In this document: positions 1 to 6,564 of the stretch, piece by piece | Position numbering within the stretch: the stretch's first letter is position 1 | Layout: each line of letters starts with the position of its first letter | From: Bacillota bacterium | GTDB taxonomy: Bacteria; Bacillota; Negativicutes; Sporomusales; Sporomusaceae | DNA length: 25,565 nucleotides | Assembly: GCA_023443285.1 (NCBI GenBank) | Contig: JAEZVB010000004.1 | Coordinates: 1-25,565, forward strand | Reading direction: 5' to 3' | The notes under the pieces: model-generated | Database searches by the model: none | What the model saw: the letters and a program-made list of their open reading frames with translations, nothing else | Told to the model about the DNA's origin: nothing | Position numbers and translations under genes: made by a program

Positions 1-1
1 A

Positions 2-259
2 TTTGAAGCTGATCCTAAATATGCCGACTTTAGCACAATGATGGTTAAGAGCCACTTGTCCTTGTCGCATGAACCGACTTGGAAAGGCGTACCTAAAGGT
101 TGGAGATTGCCGATCCGCGACGTTCTCGTTTATGGCGGCGCTAAATTCCTCTGCCCGATGGCTGGTGCAATCAGCTTGATGCCAGGAACTAGCTCTGACC
201 CTGCTTATCGTCGGATTGATGTTGACGTTAAAACTGGCAAGGTTAGCGGTTTGTTCTAA
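2..259 (+). CDS. fhs: Formate--tetrahydrofolate ligase, C-terminal fragment (5' end outside window)
   Basis: The reading frame is open from the window edge and encodes the last 85 residues of a protein. The tail shows the order typical of formyltetrahydrofolate synthetase: a SLS block followed by PKGW, an IRDV strand, a glycine/alanine-rich hydrophobic turn, a LMPG motif (family LTGDIMTMPG), an IDVD strand, and the terminal GKVSGLF, which matches the family ending GKITGLF. The enzyme makes 10-formyl-THF from formate, THF and ATP in one-carbon metabolism and, in acetogens, in the Wood-Ljungdahl methyl branch. The SSDPAYRR segment after LMPG differs from the common GLPKxPAA, so this may be a divergent paralogue. 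Only the C-terminus is visible, so catalytic residues cannot be checked. A strong terminator follows. Confidence 0.75.
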   Translation, partial: FEADPKYADFSTMMVKSHLSLSHEPTWKGVPKGWRLPIRDVLVYGGAKFLCPMAGAISLMPGTSSDPAYRRIDVDVKTGKVSGLF

Positions 260-314
260 AACCTATTGATAAATAAAAACGTTCTTTTTGAGCGCGTTCG
301 TCGATAAGTTATTC

Positions 315-355
315 ATGAATCCGTGATGCAATCACGGATTCATGGTATCATTTTT
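315..355 (+). terminator. Rho-independent terminator after fhs
   Basis: A 13-bp perfect stem (315-327 with 331-343, core ATCCGTGAT) has a 3-nt loop and is followed by GGTATCA and a run of five T. It lies 55 nt after the fhs stop codon. Confidence 0.8.
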
Positions 356-360
356 ACTTT

Positions 361-519
361 TCTTCGGCAGGGATAGGAGGGAACAATGTTTATAGAGCGA
401 GAAGACATATCCAGGCATACTATTCAGAGAATGGCTTTACGGAAAATGTGGATAGATTTAAACAGTATCTTAAAGGCATTGGATAACCCTTCCTTTATGG
501 GGATTTACCAATGCCTTTT
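361..519 (+). other. Possible small gene with unclear reading frame
   Basis: A strong Shine-Dalgarno (AGGAGGG, 375-381) stands just before an ATG at 386. The ATG frame runs to 601 (71 residues) but passes through both a plus-strand hairpin (472-482/508-518) and the minus-strand terminator at 522-566, and its protein resembles nothing I know. The frame one base earlier has no usual start codon but reads a more protein-like sequence (ending SENGFTENVDRFKQYLKGIG) and stops at 484-486, inside the 472-518 hairpin, where a gene end would be expected. Either this is a small gene with a frameshift near its start or the ATG frame is spurious. No function can be given. Confidence 0.3.
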
Positions 520-521
520 GC

Positions 522-566
522 ATATAAAAAGCAGCATAAAGCCTGCAAATGCAGGCTTTATGCTGC
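522..566 (-). terminator. Terminator of the DUF2325 operon
   Basis: A 17-bp perfect inverted repeat (531-547 with 550-566, core AAAGCCTGCA) has a 2-nt gap and on the minus strand is followed by TTTTTATATG. It lies about 40 nt past the stop codon of the minus-strand gene ending at 604. Confidence 0.85.
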
Positions 567-603
567 TAGAAACCTGGATGATTTATATGGTGCAAAAATA
601 ATA

Positions 604-2322
604 TTATTTGAGTACCATCATTCCAGTAGTCATCCTTAGTGAGGGCTGTTCATACTGCGAAATACGATCGGTGTCTCTATAAAGTGCCGCACTTTTCCCA
701 GTTGAATGAGAAGGTGAGATGGCGTTTGCTATCTGCTGGATGGTAAGTGCTATATTGGTTTTGGCCAAAAACACCAGGCGTTTGTCATAATGGCGAATTA
801 GTTTGATCATCTTATAAAAACAGTCGTGACTGAATTTGTAGCGAACATTAGCGAAAACAATATCGGCGTGAATAATAAGCGCTTCATCAAAATTGCTTGT
901 ATCCCCTAAAAGATAGACAAAATGAGGAAATTTGCTCTTTAATTTAGCCTGCCAGTTTTCGGTGCCGCCAATAACCAAGACATGAATATTACCTAGTGTT
1001 TTTAGAAATGATTCTGAGTTGACGTATGTATTGGCTGTTTCTATTCTTGTGACAGTAGCCGGGTATATGGTTTCTGTGTCTGTAACTTTCGCTTGACTCT
1101 CTGTTTTGGCAAGTTTGGTTTTCAGCAGGTCATTTTCTTTAGTTAACGCATTTACCGCAAATTTTTGTTTAAGAACCAGATTGTTAAGCTCTTCTTCCTT
1201 AAGGGCTAGCAAATTGGTTTTTACTGTTAAATCTGCACTCATTTTTCTGATTTCTGCTTCGTAAGTCTCAAGTTGCCGTTTGAGCTTGTTAATTTCAGCA
1301 TATGAAAAGGGTGGATTATGTTCAAAATAGTATTTTCTTGTTTTCTTATATTCTCTTACAAATTCAAGGATGCTTAAACCGAACATTACAAATTCGGCAC
1401 AATCTATTTCCATATCTTCTTCGGTTTTCTTCTGGTTAGAACGAAATAATTCTGCCGTCATTTTTACAATATAAAGGCGGCAAAGCAACTCGACATCCCG
1501 TTTTTTAATTTGCGTCAAAAGTTTTGGGGAAAACAATGATATTTCTGCTATTGACGACAGGTAGGCACTGCAGTGAGCCAAACCCTCCCAGAAACGGTCG
1601 CCGTTCCAGGGATCAAGATAATTATTAAAAACCTTTTGGTATATCAAATTCTTAAGATAGCGAGCCATTTTTTTTACGGCCGTTTTATTTAGCCGGTTTC
1701 TTAGTAGTTGAAACTCGCTGGTGTTATCAAGTGGATCGGCAAGTGATTGGATAATAGATAGTGTTGCGGGGGCTGATACAATTGCTTTTTTTCTTAAGGC
1801 ACATACCATAAACAGGGCGAATTTTAAGGAAGCCTGCGGTGGTAAATCAATAGCTGGGTATACTGTAGTGAAATATTGAAGATATTGTGCTGCCGCGCCT
1901 GTAAGGAGATTGTGGCAGTGATTGCGTGGGGTGGAATTAGCATAGTACTTCGGGGCGGTTGTTTGGGACAAATCGATTATTTCGGAATTTTTAATGTATA
2001 GGTACAGTTCATTCCGGTATTTTGCCGGAATAGATATTACTTTTTGGAATAAGACAGAGGTGTGGCTGTCTTCCGCAGCTGCAAGCAGCAGTCCCAAATA
2101 TTTGATGGCATAAATTTGCCGGTCGATGCTGCCACTGGTAAACAAAGAATGATTACCATAAGGAGAACGGGATGCAGCAAGTTGGTAGCGGGTTTGATCA
2201 GCCTGATAGAGGGAGTCAATCTCTTTATAGGACGAGGTTGTATCAGCGGTAAGCTGGACGAAAAGGGGAAGCGTATCAACCGTGATAGAATTGATGGTTA
2301 ATGTGAAATCTGAAGTGTTCAT
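604..2322 (-). CDS. Coiled-coil protein with C-terminal DUF2325-like domain
   Basis: This 572-residue soluble protein has no signal peptide. Residues 1-330 are mainly helical and unrecognised. A coiled coil covers roughly 338-410 (heptad-like Lys/Glu/Leu runs). The C-terminal region, about 445-535, has the DUF2325 pattern: a VLVIGG start, an ADIVFANV strand after an acidic segment, SHDCFYKM, then a basic helix and an LVFLAK strand. DUF2325 domains occur in Bacillota proteins of unknown function; a nucleotide-binding or Toprim-like fold is only suspected. The ATG is preceded by GAGGT at 8 nt spacing, and the gene starts 18 nt after the upstream 119-residue gene, so the two form one operon. A terminator follows at 522-566. 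Gene function is unknown. Confidence 0.8.
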   Translation of the reverse strand: MNTSDFTLTINSITVDTLPLFVQLTADTTSSYKEIDSLYQADQTRYQLAASRSPYGNHSLFTSGSIDRQIYAIKYLGLLLAAAEDSHTSVLFQKVISIPAKYRNELYLYIKNSEIIDLSQTTAPKYYANSTPRNHCHNLLTGAAAQYLQYFTTVYPAIDLPPQASLKFALFMVCALRKKAIVSAPATLSIIQSLADPLDNTSEFQLLRNRLNKTAVKKMARYLKNLIYQKVFNNYLDPWNGDRFWEGLAHCSAYLSSIAEISLFSPKLLTQIKKRDVELLCRLYIVKMTAELFRSNQKKTEEDMEIDCAEFVMFGLSILEFVREYKKTRKYYFEHNPPFSYAEINKLKRQLETYEAEIRKMSADLTVKTNLLALKEEELNNLVLKQKFAVNALTKENDLLKTKLAKTESQAKVTDTETIYPATVTRIETANTYVNSESFLKTLGNIHVLVIGGTENWQAKLKSKFPHFVYLLGDTSNFDEALIIHADIVFANVRYKFSHDCFYKMIKLIRHYDKRLVFLAKTNIALTIQQIANAISPSHSTGKSAALYRDTDRISQYEQPSLRMTTGMMVLK

Positions 2323-2340
2323 ACGGCAGTACCTCGTTCT

Positions 2341-2700
2341 TTACCAAAGTTTACTTGTACTGTATTCAATGCTTTCCATTTGGTAGGATTCAGTTATAAT
2401 CTTGCTTTGGGCGGTTTGGGTTGATGGGATTCTTGTTTTGACTGCAAGAAGTGAGTCGGTAATGGTTTTAAGGTTGTTGGTTAACGATGTAAGGATATTG
2501 ACATAGGTTTCAAGAGGATAGTTGTTCTTGGTAGCAATGGCTTCCTGAATGGTTTTTTGTGTGTCTACAAGGAGTTCTTGCAGTGCGTGTTCAGAGTATT
2601 CTAAGTCAGTTAGCGTGTAGCAACCAGGTTCACAGTCAACTAATAACATGATTCTTCCGCCCTTCAAGAGGTCGCTCTGGGCGTGGATGCGTTCGAACAT
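2341..2700 (-). CDS. Uncharacterised 119-residue protein, first gene of DUF2325 operon
   Basis: This small acidic, helical, soluble protein of 119 residues belongs to no family I recognise. The N-terminus contains LLVDCEPGCYTLTDLEYSE, with two cysteines four residues apart (CEPGC), followed by two predicted amphipathic helices rich in Thr, Glu and Leu. The ATG at 2700 has AGGGGG 8-9 nt upstream; an internal Met at residue 18 is a weaker alternative. It is co-transcribed with the DUF2325 gene 18 nt downstream and sits behind a long structured leader. Linkage suggests it works with the DUF2325 protein; this is inference. Confidence 0.7.
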   Translation of the reverse strand: MFERIHAQSDLLKGGRIMLLVDCEPGCYTLTDLEYSEHALQELLVDTQKTIQEAIATKNNYPLETYVNILTSLTNNLKTITDSLLAVKTRIPSTQTAQSKIITESYQMESIEYSTSKLW

Positions 2701-2766
2701 AATTTTTCCCCCTAGTAAAAATTCTTGGCTGAAAACTGTTTAAGGAGGCAGCGTGTGTGCTGCGGA

Positions 2767-2809
2767 TAATAAAATAGGCCAAGCCTATCCAAAAAGGAAA
2801 AGGCTTGGC
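2767..2809 (-). terminator. Internal terminator-like hairpin in leader
   Basis: A 9-bp stem (2778-2786 with 2801-2809, GCCAAGCCT) with a 14-nt loop is followed on the minus strand by CTATTTTATTAT. It lies about 75 nt before the 119-residue gene and would terminate leader transcripts, consistent with attenuation control. Confidence 0.5.
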
Positions 2810-3006
2810 AATAGATGCAAGCGGGCGAAATGCAAATCAAAAAATAGACGCAGGCAGCGCCGCCTAAAATATTGCTCCTTTCCAAAGTGAAAAGGGAGAC
2901 ATAGCCGTTTCCCACTATGCCGATCGGCCGGATACCATACCTTCAAGGGTTAGGTAAAGCGGCTAAGGAACAAAGTATTTAATTGTACACATGGGAGAAT
3001 ATTTAA

Positions 3007-3035
3007 AACATAAACTAACATAAACAAACATAACC
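3007..3035 (-). repeat. Three 10-bp-phased direct repeats, candidate operator
   Basis: AACATAAAC, AACATAAAC and AACATAACC start at 3007, 3017 and 3027, exactly one helical turn apart. On the minus strand this reads GTTATGTT/TTTATGTT repeats starting just downstream of the minus-strand -10 box, a repressor-like position. The same motif occurs at 3255-3273 behind the plus-strand promoter. Tandem sites at 10-11 bp are typical of OmpR-family regulators and ribbon-helix-helix proteins; the binder is unknown. Confidence 0.55.
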
Positions 3036-3047
3036 AATTATAGTGTT

Positions 3048-3076
3048 ATTATAATATCTAATCGTATATTATGCAA
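3048..3076 (-). promoter_or_regulatory. Predicted promoter of DUF2325 operon
   Basis: On the minus strand, TTGCAT (3076-3071) and TATAAT (3053-3048) are separated by 17 bp. Transcription would start near 3041 and run into the tandem repeats. Confidence 0.6.
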
Positions 3077-3213
3077 TGGGGTTAGAGAATATTGGATGAT
3101 TTTAGTTGAAACTTACTATTGTCAATTTGATTGTATAGCTTAAATTGCTACTGCTGAAGCATAATAAGCGTAATAAAGATGATTTTTTTTTAGAAAAAAT
3201 ATATGGTAATACC

Positions 3214-3243
3214 TTGCAATAACCGGTTAATCAATACTATAAT
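3214..3243 (+). promoter_or_regulatory. Predicted promoter of modD-modA locus
   Basis: TTGCAA (3214-3219) and TATAAT (3238-3243) are separated by 18 bp. The start would be near 3250, directly before the repeats at 3255-3273. The stretch 3077-3213 between the two promoters is AT-rich and shows nothing else. Confidence 0.6.
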
Positions 3244-3254
3244 AACAAACATAG

Positions 3255-3273
3255 AAGTATGTTTGGTTATGTT
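3255..3273 (+). repeat. Two phased repeats, mirror of 3007-3035
   Basis: AAGTATGTT (3255-3263) and GGTTATGTT (3265-3273) are 10 bp apart and in the same orientation relative to transcription as the repeats behind the divergent promoter. A CAAACAT/ATGTTTG inverted repeat overlaps them. Confidence 0.5.
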
Positions 3274-3305
3274 AGTTTAATTTAGTTTTAACGAGGCGAT
3301 TGTCT

Positions 3306-3577
3306 GTGTTTGATGCTGTGGTAACTGGCATGAAAGAAGATTTCCCTTATGGTGATATAACGACAGAGCTACTGGGGATCGGTAGATTAAACCTGGGACA
3401 CTAAAAACGGTTGTGCAGGAGCTGCGGCAGAGTAACCCAAAACTCCCAATAGGGGTGGCGGGCGGTATTACACTGGATACGGTAAAAGAATTTGCCGAAG
3501 CCGTTGATATCATTGTGCTTAGCTCTGTACTATATGCCTATCCACTGGATATTACCTGCAGGATAGAGCGAATGTAA
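3306..3577 (+). pseudogene. modD: modD remnant (molybdenum-transport pyrophosphorylase-like), internally deleted
   Basis: A GTG at 3306 with GAGGCG upstream opens a frame that reads EDFPYGDITTELLGIG, matching the ModD/NadC-family N-terminus, and stops at 3402-3404 after 32 residues. Overlapping it, another frame from about 3398 to 3577 reads the family C-terminus (VAGGITLDTVKEFAEAVDII, then LSS and YAYPLDITCRIE). Intact ModD proteins are about 280 residues, so roughly 190 are missing and the two halves are out of frame: an internal deletion. LLGIG and the DIIV-S/Y-P-DI ending favour ModD over NadC. It precedes modA directly, as modD does in molybdate loci, and the promoter and ribosome binding site are intact, so it may now act as an untranslated or short-peptide leader for modA. 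Confidence 0.8.
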
Positions 3578-3591
3578 GGGGGAAGAGAAAG

Positions 3592-4401
3592 ATGAGTATG
3601 AGTAGAAGAATAGTTGTTATGTTGGCCATGCTAGTGGTCGCTGCCTTGATCCTGGTGGGCTGCGGTGGTGAAAAACAAGCTCCGCCCGCAGCGCAGAAAA
3701 CTCAGCCGGTAGAAATTAATGTTTCAGCAGCGGCTAGTCTTAAGGATGCCATTGGCGAAATTCAAAAGAACTATCAGACAAAAAATCCCAATGTAAAACT
3801 GGTCTGTAATCTTGGGGCTTCTGGTGCCCTGCAGAAACAAATCGAGCAGGGAGCACCCGTCGATATTTTCATTTCGGCGGCTCCTAAGCAGATGAATGAA
3901 CTCGAAGCTAAAAATCTCATGAACAAAGCCACTCGCAAAAATCTGGTTGAGAATAAGTTAGTGGTAGTTGTGCCCAAGGATAGTAAACTGAATATAACCA
4001 AATATGAGGATTTAACCCAGGATGCTGTGCAAAAGCTGGCATTGGGTGAGACCGCTACCGTGCCTGCCGGTCAGTATGCGCAGCAGGTATTGCAGAAGCT
4101 GGGTTTGTGGGACAAACTGAAGGACAAGGTGGTATTTGCCAAAGATGTGCGTACTGTGTTGGCGTACACCGAGACTGGTAATGTAGAGGCCGGGATTGTG
4201 TATAAAACCGATGCGATTTCCAGTGACAAGGTGAAGGTCGCCGCTGTTGCCCCGGAAGGAAGTCATCAGCCTATTGTTTATCCGCTGGCTATAGCTACCG
4301 GCAGTAAACAGCAGCAAGCCGCCGAAGCATTTGTTGCGTATCTGTTTAGCGCAGAGAGCAAGGCCGTATTTGAAAAGAATGGTTTTGTTATGGGAAAATA
4401 G
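3592..4401 (+). CDS. modA: Molybdate ABC transporter substrate-binding lipoprotein
   Basis: This 269-residue ModA binds molybdate or tungstate outside the membrane and delivers it to ModBC. The N-terminal signal ends in a lipobox with Cys24 (LVGC), so it is a lipoprotein. The ModA fold follows: SAAASLKDA (Ser49), NLGASGALQKQIE (Ser77), DIFISA, a VPAGQYA segment, RTVLAYTETGNVEAGIVY (Tyr204) and SHQPIVYPLAI. Ser49, Ser77 and Tyr204 match the oxyanion-contacting Ser and Tyr residues of E. coli ModA. Two ATGs (3592, 3598) are possible; GGGGGA upstream favours 3592. It lies 14 nt after the modD remnant and 37 nt before a ModA-like paralogue. No modB or modC is in the window, so its permease must be elsewhere. 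Confidence 0.93.
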   Translation: MSMSRRIVVMLAMLVVAALILVGCGGEKQAPPAAQKTQPVEINVSAAASLKDAIGEIQKNYQTKNPNVKLVCNLGASGALQKQIEQGAPVDIFISAAPKQMNELEAKNLMNKATRKNLVENKLVVVVPKDSKLNITKYEDLTQDAVQKLALGETATVPAGQYAQQVLQKLGLWDKLKDKVVFAKDVRTVLAYTETGNVEAGIVYKTDAISSDKVKVAAVAPEGSHQPIVYPLAIATGSKQQQAAEAFVAYLFSAESKAVFEKNGFVMGK

Positions 4402-4438
4402 CAGCTATTACTGCCGCTAATACAAGGAGGCGCTAATC

Positions 4439-5251
4439 GTGAAGGGAAAGATGGTTGTTAATTGGCTGTTTATATTGGTTGCTGCTGTTGCGTTTGCCGG
4501 AACGATTTGGGCAACAAAGCCTGTTGCCCAAACGCCGGTTAAGCTGGCGGAGCCGGTGGAGATTAATATTTCAGCTGCGCTTGGCCTGAAAGATGCTTTG
4601 ATGGATATTCAAAAAGAATATGAAGCAGCTAATCCCAATGTGAAACTTGTGTTTAATCTGGGACCTGCGGGAGTGTTGCAAAAACAGATAGAGCAAGGTG
4701 TTCCGGCAGATCTGTTTATATCTGCTTCACCCAAACAGGTCAATGAACTACAAAGTAAGAATCTCATAATACCAACTACCCGCAAAATACTGGTTAGCGA
4801 CAAACTCGTGTTGGTTGTGCCGAAAAATTCTCAATTGGCAATCAGTAGTTTTCAGGATGTAACAAAGGTTGCGAAGTTTAGCATGGGAGAAGCGGGAACT
4901 GTGCCGGCTGGTCAATATGCTATTGAATCACTTAAAAGTATCGATATTTGGGAGGCGGTTAAGGACAAAGCTGTGCAGGCTAAGGATGTTCGCACAGTCA
5001 TTGCCCATGTTGAGACAGGAAATGTTGATGCAGGCATTGCGTTTTCCACAGTTGCAGCATTGAGTGATAAGGTGAGAGTTGTTGCGGTTGCACCGGAGGG
5101 GTCGCACCAGCCGGTTGCGTTTCCGGCAGTTGTTCTGGCAAATGCTAAGCACCCGAAAGAGGCCAAAGCCTTTTTGACATATCTCTGCAGTCCGCAAAGT
5201 GCAGTAGTCTTTAAGAAATACGGATTTTCTTTTGTTGGTTCCAACCAATAA
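4439..5251 (+). CDS. ModA-like paralogue lacking molybdate ligands
   Basis: This 270-residue protein is clearly a tandem duplicate of the preceding modA, collinear over its length, with a GTG start and AAGGAGG 8 nt upstream. The N-terminus is hydrophobic (residues 8-25), but the lipobox cysteine is gone, so it is either secreted or held by an uncleaved anchor. At the positions corresponding to the oxyanion ligands, Ser49 is Gly49, Ser77 is Ala77 and Tyr204 is Phe202; the scaffold motifs (LQKQIEQG, VPAGQYA, KDVRTV, GSHQP) are kept. The frame is intact, so it is probably expressed but unlikely to bind molybdate in the usual way. A different ligand, a regulatory role or early decay are all possible. 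It shares the modA transcript. Confidence 0.85.
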   Translation: MKGKMVVNWLFILVAAVAFAGTIWATKPVAQTPVKLAEPVEINISAALGLKDALMDIQKEYEAANPNVKLVFNLGPAGVLQKQIEQGVPADLFISASPKQVNELQSKNLIIPTTRKILVSDKLVLVVPKNSQLAISSFQDVTKVAKFSMGEAGTVPAGQYAIESLKSIDIWEAVKDKAVQAKDVRTVIAHVETGNVDAGIAFSTVAALSDKVRVVAVAPEGSHQPVAFPAVVLANAKHPKEAKAFLTYLCSPQSAVVFKKYGFSFVGSNQ

Positions 5252-5262
5252 AATATAGTAGA

Positions 5263-5345
5263 AGTAGCCTGTCCTATTATTAGAAAGGCTACTTAGCGCG
5301 TAAACGGCCTCGACCACTGTAATAGAACAGGAATCAAGGCCGTTT
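5263..5345. terminator. Two hairpins between convergent genes
   Basis: Stem 5263-5270/5286-5293 (AGTAGCCT) and stem 5302-5310/5337-5345 (AAACGGCCT) lie between the ModA paralogue and the convergent oxidoreductase. Neither has a good T-run on the plus strand; the first is followed by a T-rich stretch on the minus strand. They are probably shared terminators of moderate strength. Confidence 0.45.
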
Positions 5346-5403
5346 ATATGTCTATTTGTCGGATGTATCTTTCGCGGCATACTGATAATATCGGCAATTT
5401 GAG

Positions 5404-6390
5404 TTAATCTTCACAGGGAAAACGCAGCCCCCAGGCGGCACGGGCTTCATCCATTAACCGCATGATAGCCAAGGTGTTTTGATGAGTCATTATACTGCTT
5501 TCTGTCTGCTTAGCTAGTAGGCAGGCGGCTGTTTCGCGTATCTGATATTCAAAGCCGTTGATCTCAAAAGGAGAATCCACGGTATATTGTGTGCCATCGC
5601 TCTTTTCTACAGTGAAGCTTTGTAGGGCGGAAAAGTTGGGGAGAGTAATTTGGCCTTTGGTGCCAAAGATAATTGCTTGTTGTTCGATAACGGTGCCAAT
5701 AGTGGTAATTAAGTGGGCAGTCACACCATTTTTAAAAGATAGCATAATACTGTCAAACTTGTCGGTATTATATTCGCCGATAATAGCTTTGGCGCACATG
5801 CCGGTAGGCTCATAGCCTAGCAGCATGGCGGCTACTCCGAGAGCGTAAACGCCGATATCTAACAAAGCGCCGCCGGCCAGATTAGGGTCAAATTTCCGCA
5901 CATACCGTGCTCCGGTTGGCGCAAAACCATACTGTGCTCGAAAATGAGTAATGTCCCCGATTTCACCCTGCGCAATTGCTTTATCAAGCAGCTGATAGGC
6001 CGGGAGGAATTTGGTCCAGAAGGCTTCCATCAGAAACAGATTTTTTTCTTTAGCCAGTTGCGTAAGTGCGGTGGCTTGCACCAAGTTGACAGTAAAGGAT
6101 TTTTCACAAAGCACATGTTTGTTGTTTTCTAAACAGAGACGGACATTCGCATAGTGCAAAGAATGGGGAGTGGCAATATAGATAACATCAATGTCAGGAT
6201 TGCGTACTAAGCTTAAATAATCACCATATGCCTGAGGAATGTTATAAGCGGCAGCAAATTGAGCGGCCGATTCCTGATTGCGTGACGCGACAGCTGACAG
6301 GATGCCGCAATCAGGTAAACGGGAAAGTGTGTCGGCGAATTTTTTGGCGATAGTACCTGTGGAGAGAATGCCCCATTTTAAATGTGTCAT
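5404..6390 (-). CDS. Gfo/Idh/MocA family NAD(P)-dependent oxidoreductase
   Basis: This 328-residue protein begins MTHLKWGILSTGTIAKKFA, whose Gly-rich loop is the Rossmann NAD(P) motif. The family lysine motif appears as CEKSFTVN (usually EKP), followed by MEAFWTKFLP and the C-terminal sheet domain with GGALLDIGVYALG. This pattern is closest to dihydrodiol-dehydrogenase-like members that oxidise or reduce cyclic sugars or diols; substrate unknown. The frame extends 60 codons further upstream, but the Met at 6390 has AGGCAGG at suitable spacing and begins the conserved fold, so I chose it. It is transcribed divergently from the polysaccharide deacetylase, so a role in carbohydrate metabolism is plausible. 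Confidence 0.88.
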   Translation of the reverse strand: MTHLKWGILSTGTIAKKFADTLSRLPDCGILSAVASRNQESAAQFAAAYNIPQAYGDYLSLVRNPDIDVIYIATPHSLHYANVRLCLENNKHVLCEKSFTVNLVQATALTQLAKEKNLFLMEAFWTKFLPAYQLLDKAIAQGEIGDITHFRAQYGFAPTGARYVRKFDPNLAGGALLDIGVYALGVAAMLLGYEPTGMCAKAIIGEYNTDKFDSIMLSFKNGVTAHLITTIGTVIEQQAIIFGTKGQITLPNFSALQSFTVEKSDGTQYTVDSPFEINGFEYQIRETAACLLAKQTESSIMTHQNTLAIMRLMDEARAAWGLRFPCED

Positions 6391-6564
6391 AGTAATGCCT
6401 GCCTTTCGGTTGGAAATTTTACCTACATTGTGAATAATGGCGACATAGCCTGATTCGTATGTTTTATCAGATGATACTGGACGGCAGAGAGGTAGTGAAG
6501 GTTTTTCTTCTTGGCAAATTTGGTTTATAATATAAATCAATAAAAGCAAAAAGAGGGATTCCGA

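Larger units (their letters stand above)
2701..3041 (-). promoter_or_regulatory. Long structured 5' leader of the DUF2325 operon
   Basis: This 341-base stretch lies between the predicted minus-strand start (about 3041) and the ATG at 2700. It contains several inverted repeats, including a CATAG/CTATG hairpin near 2905-2935, a self-complementary GCCGATCGGC, and a terminator-like hairpin at 2778-2809. A 67-codon minus-strand frame (2712-2915) overlaps these structures and lacks a Shine-Dalgarno. I could not match it to a known riboswitch class (c-di-GMP-I/II, SAM, TPP, THF, Moco and c-di-AMP cores were compared from memory). An attenuation-type leader is plausible but not shown. Confidence 0.35.

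Noticed and set aside
2712..2915. 67-codon minus-strand frame in the DUF2325 operon leader
   Set aside because: It starts at a GTG without a Shine-Dalgarno, overlaps a terminator-like hairpin and has no recognisable protein features.
2870..2970. Possible c-di-GMP or other known riboswitch in the leader
   Set aside because: Short GGGAAAC and hairpin fragments recall GEMM, but the conserved core (GCAAAGC with paired tetraloop receptor) is missing; no other class fits.
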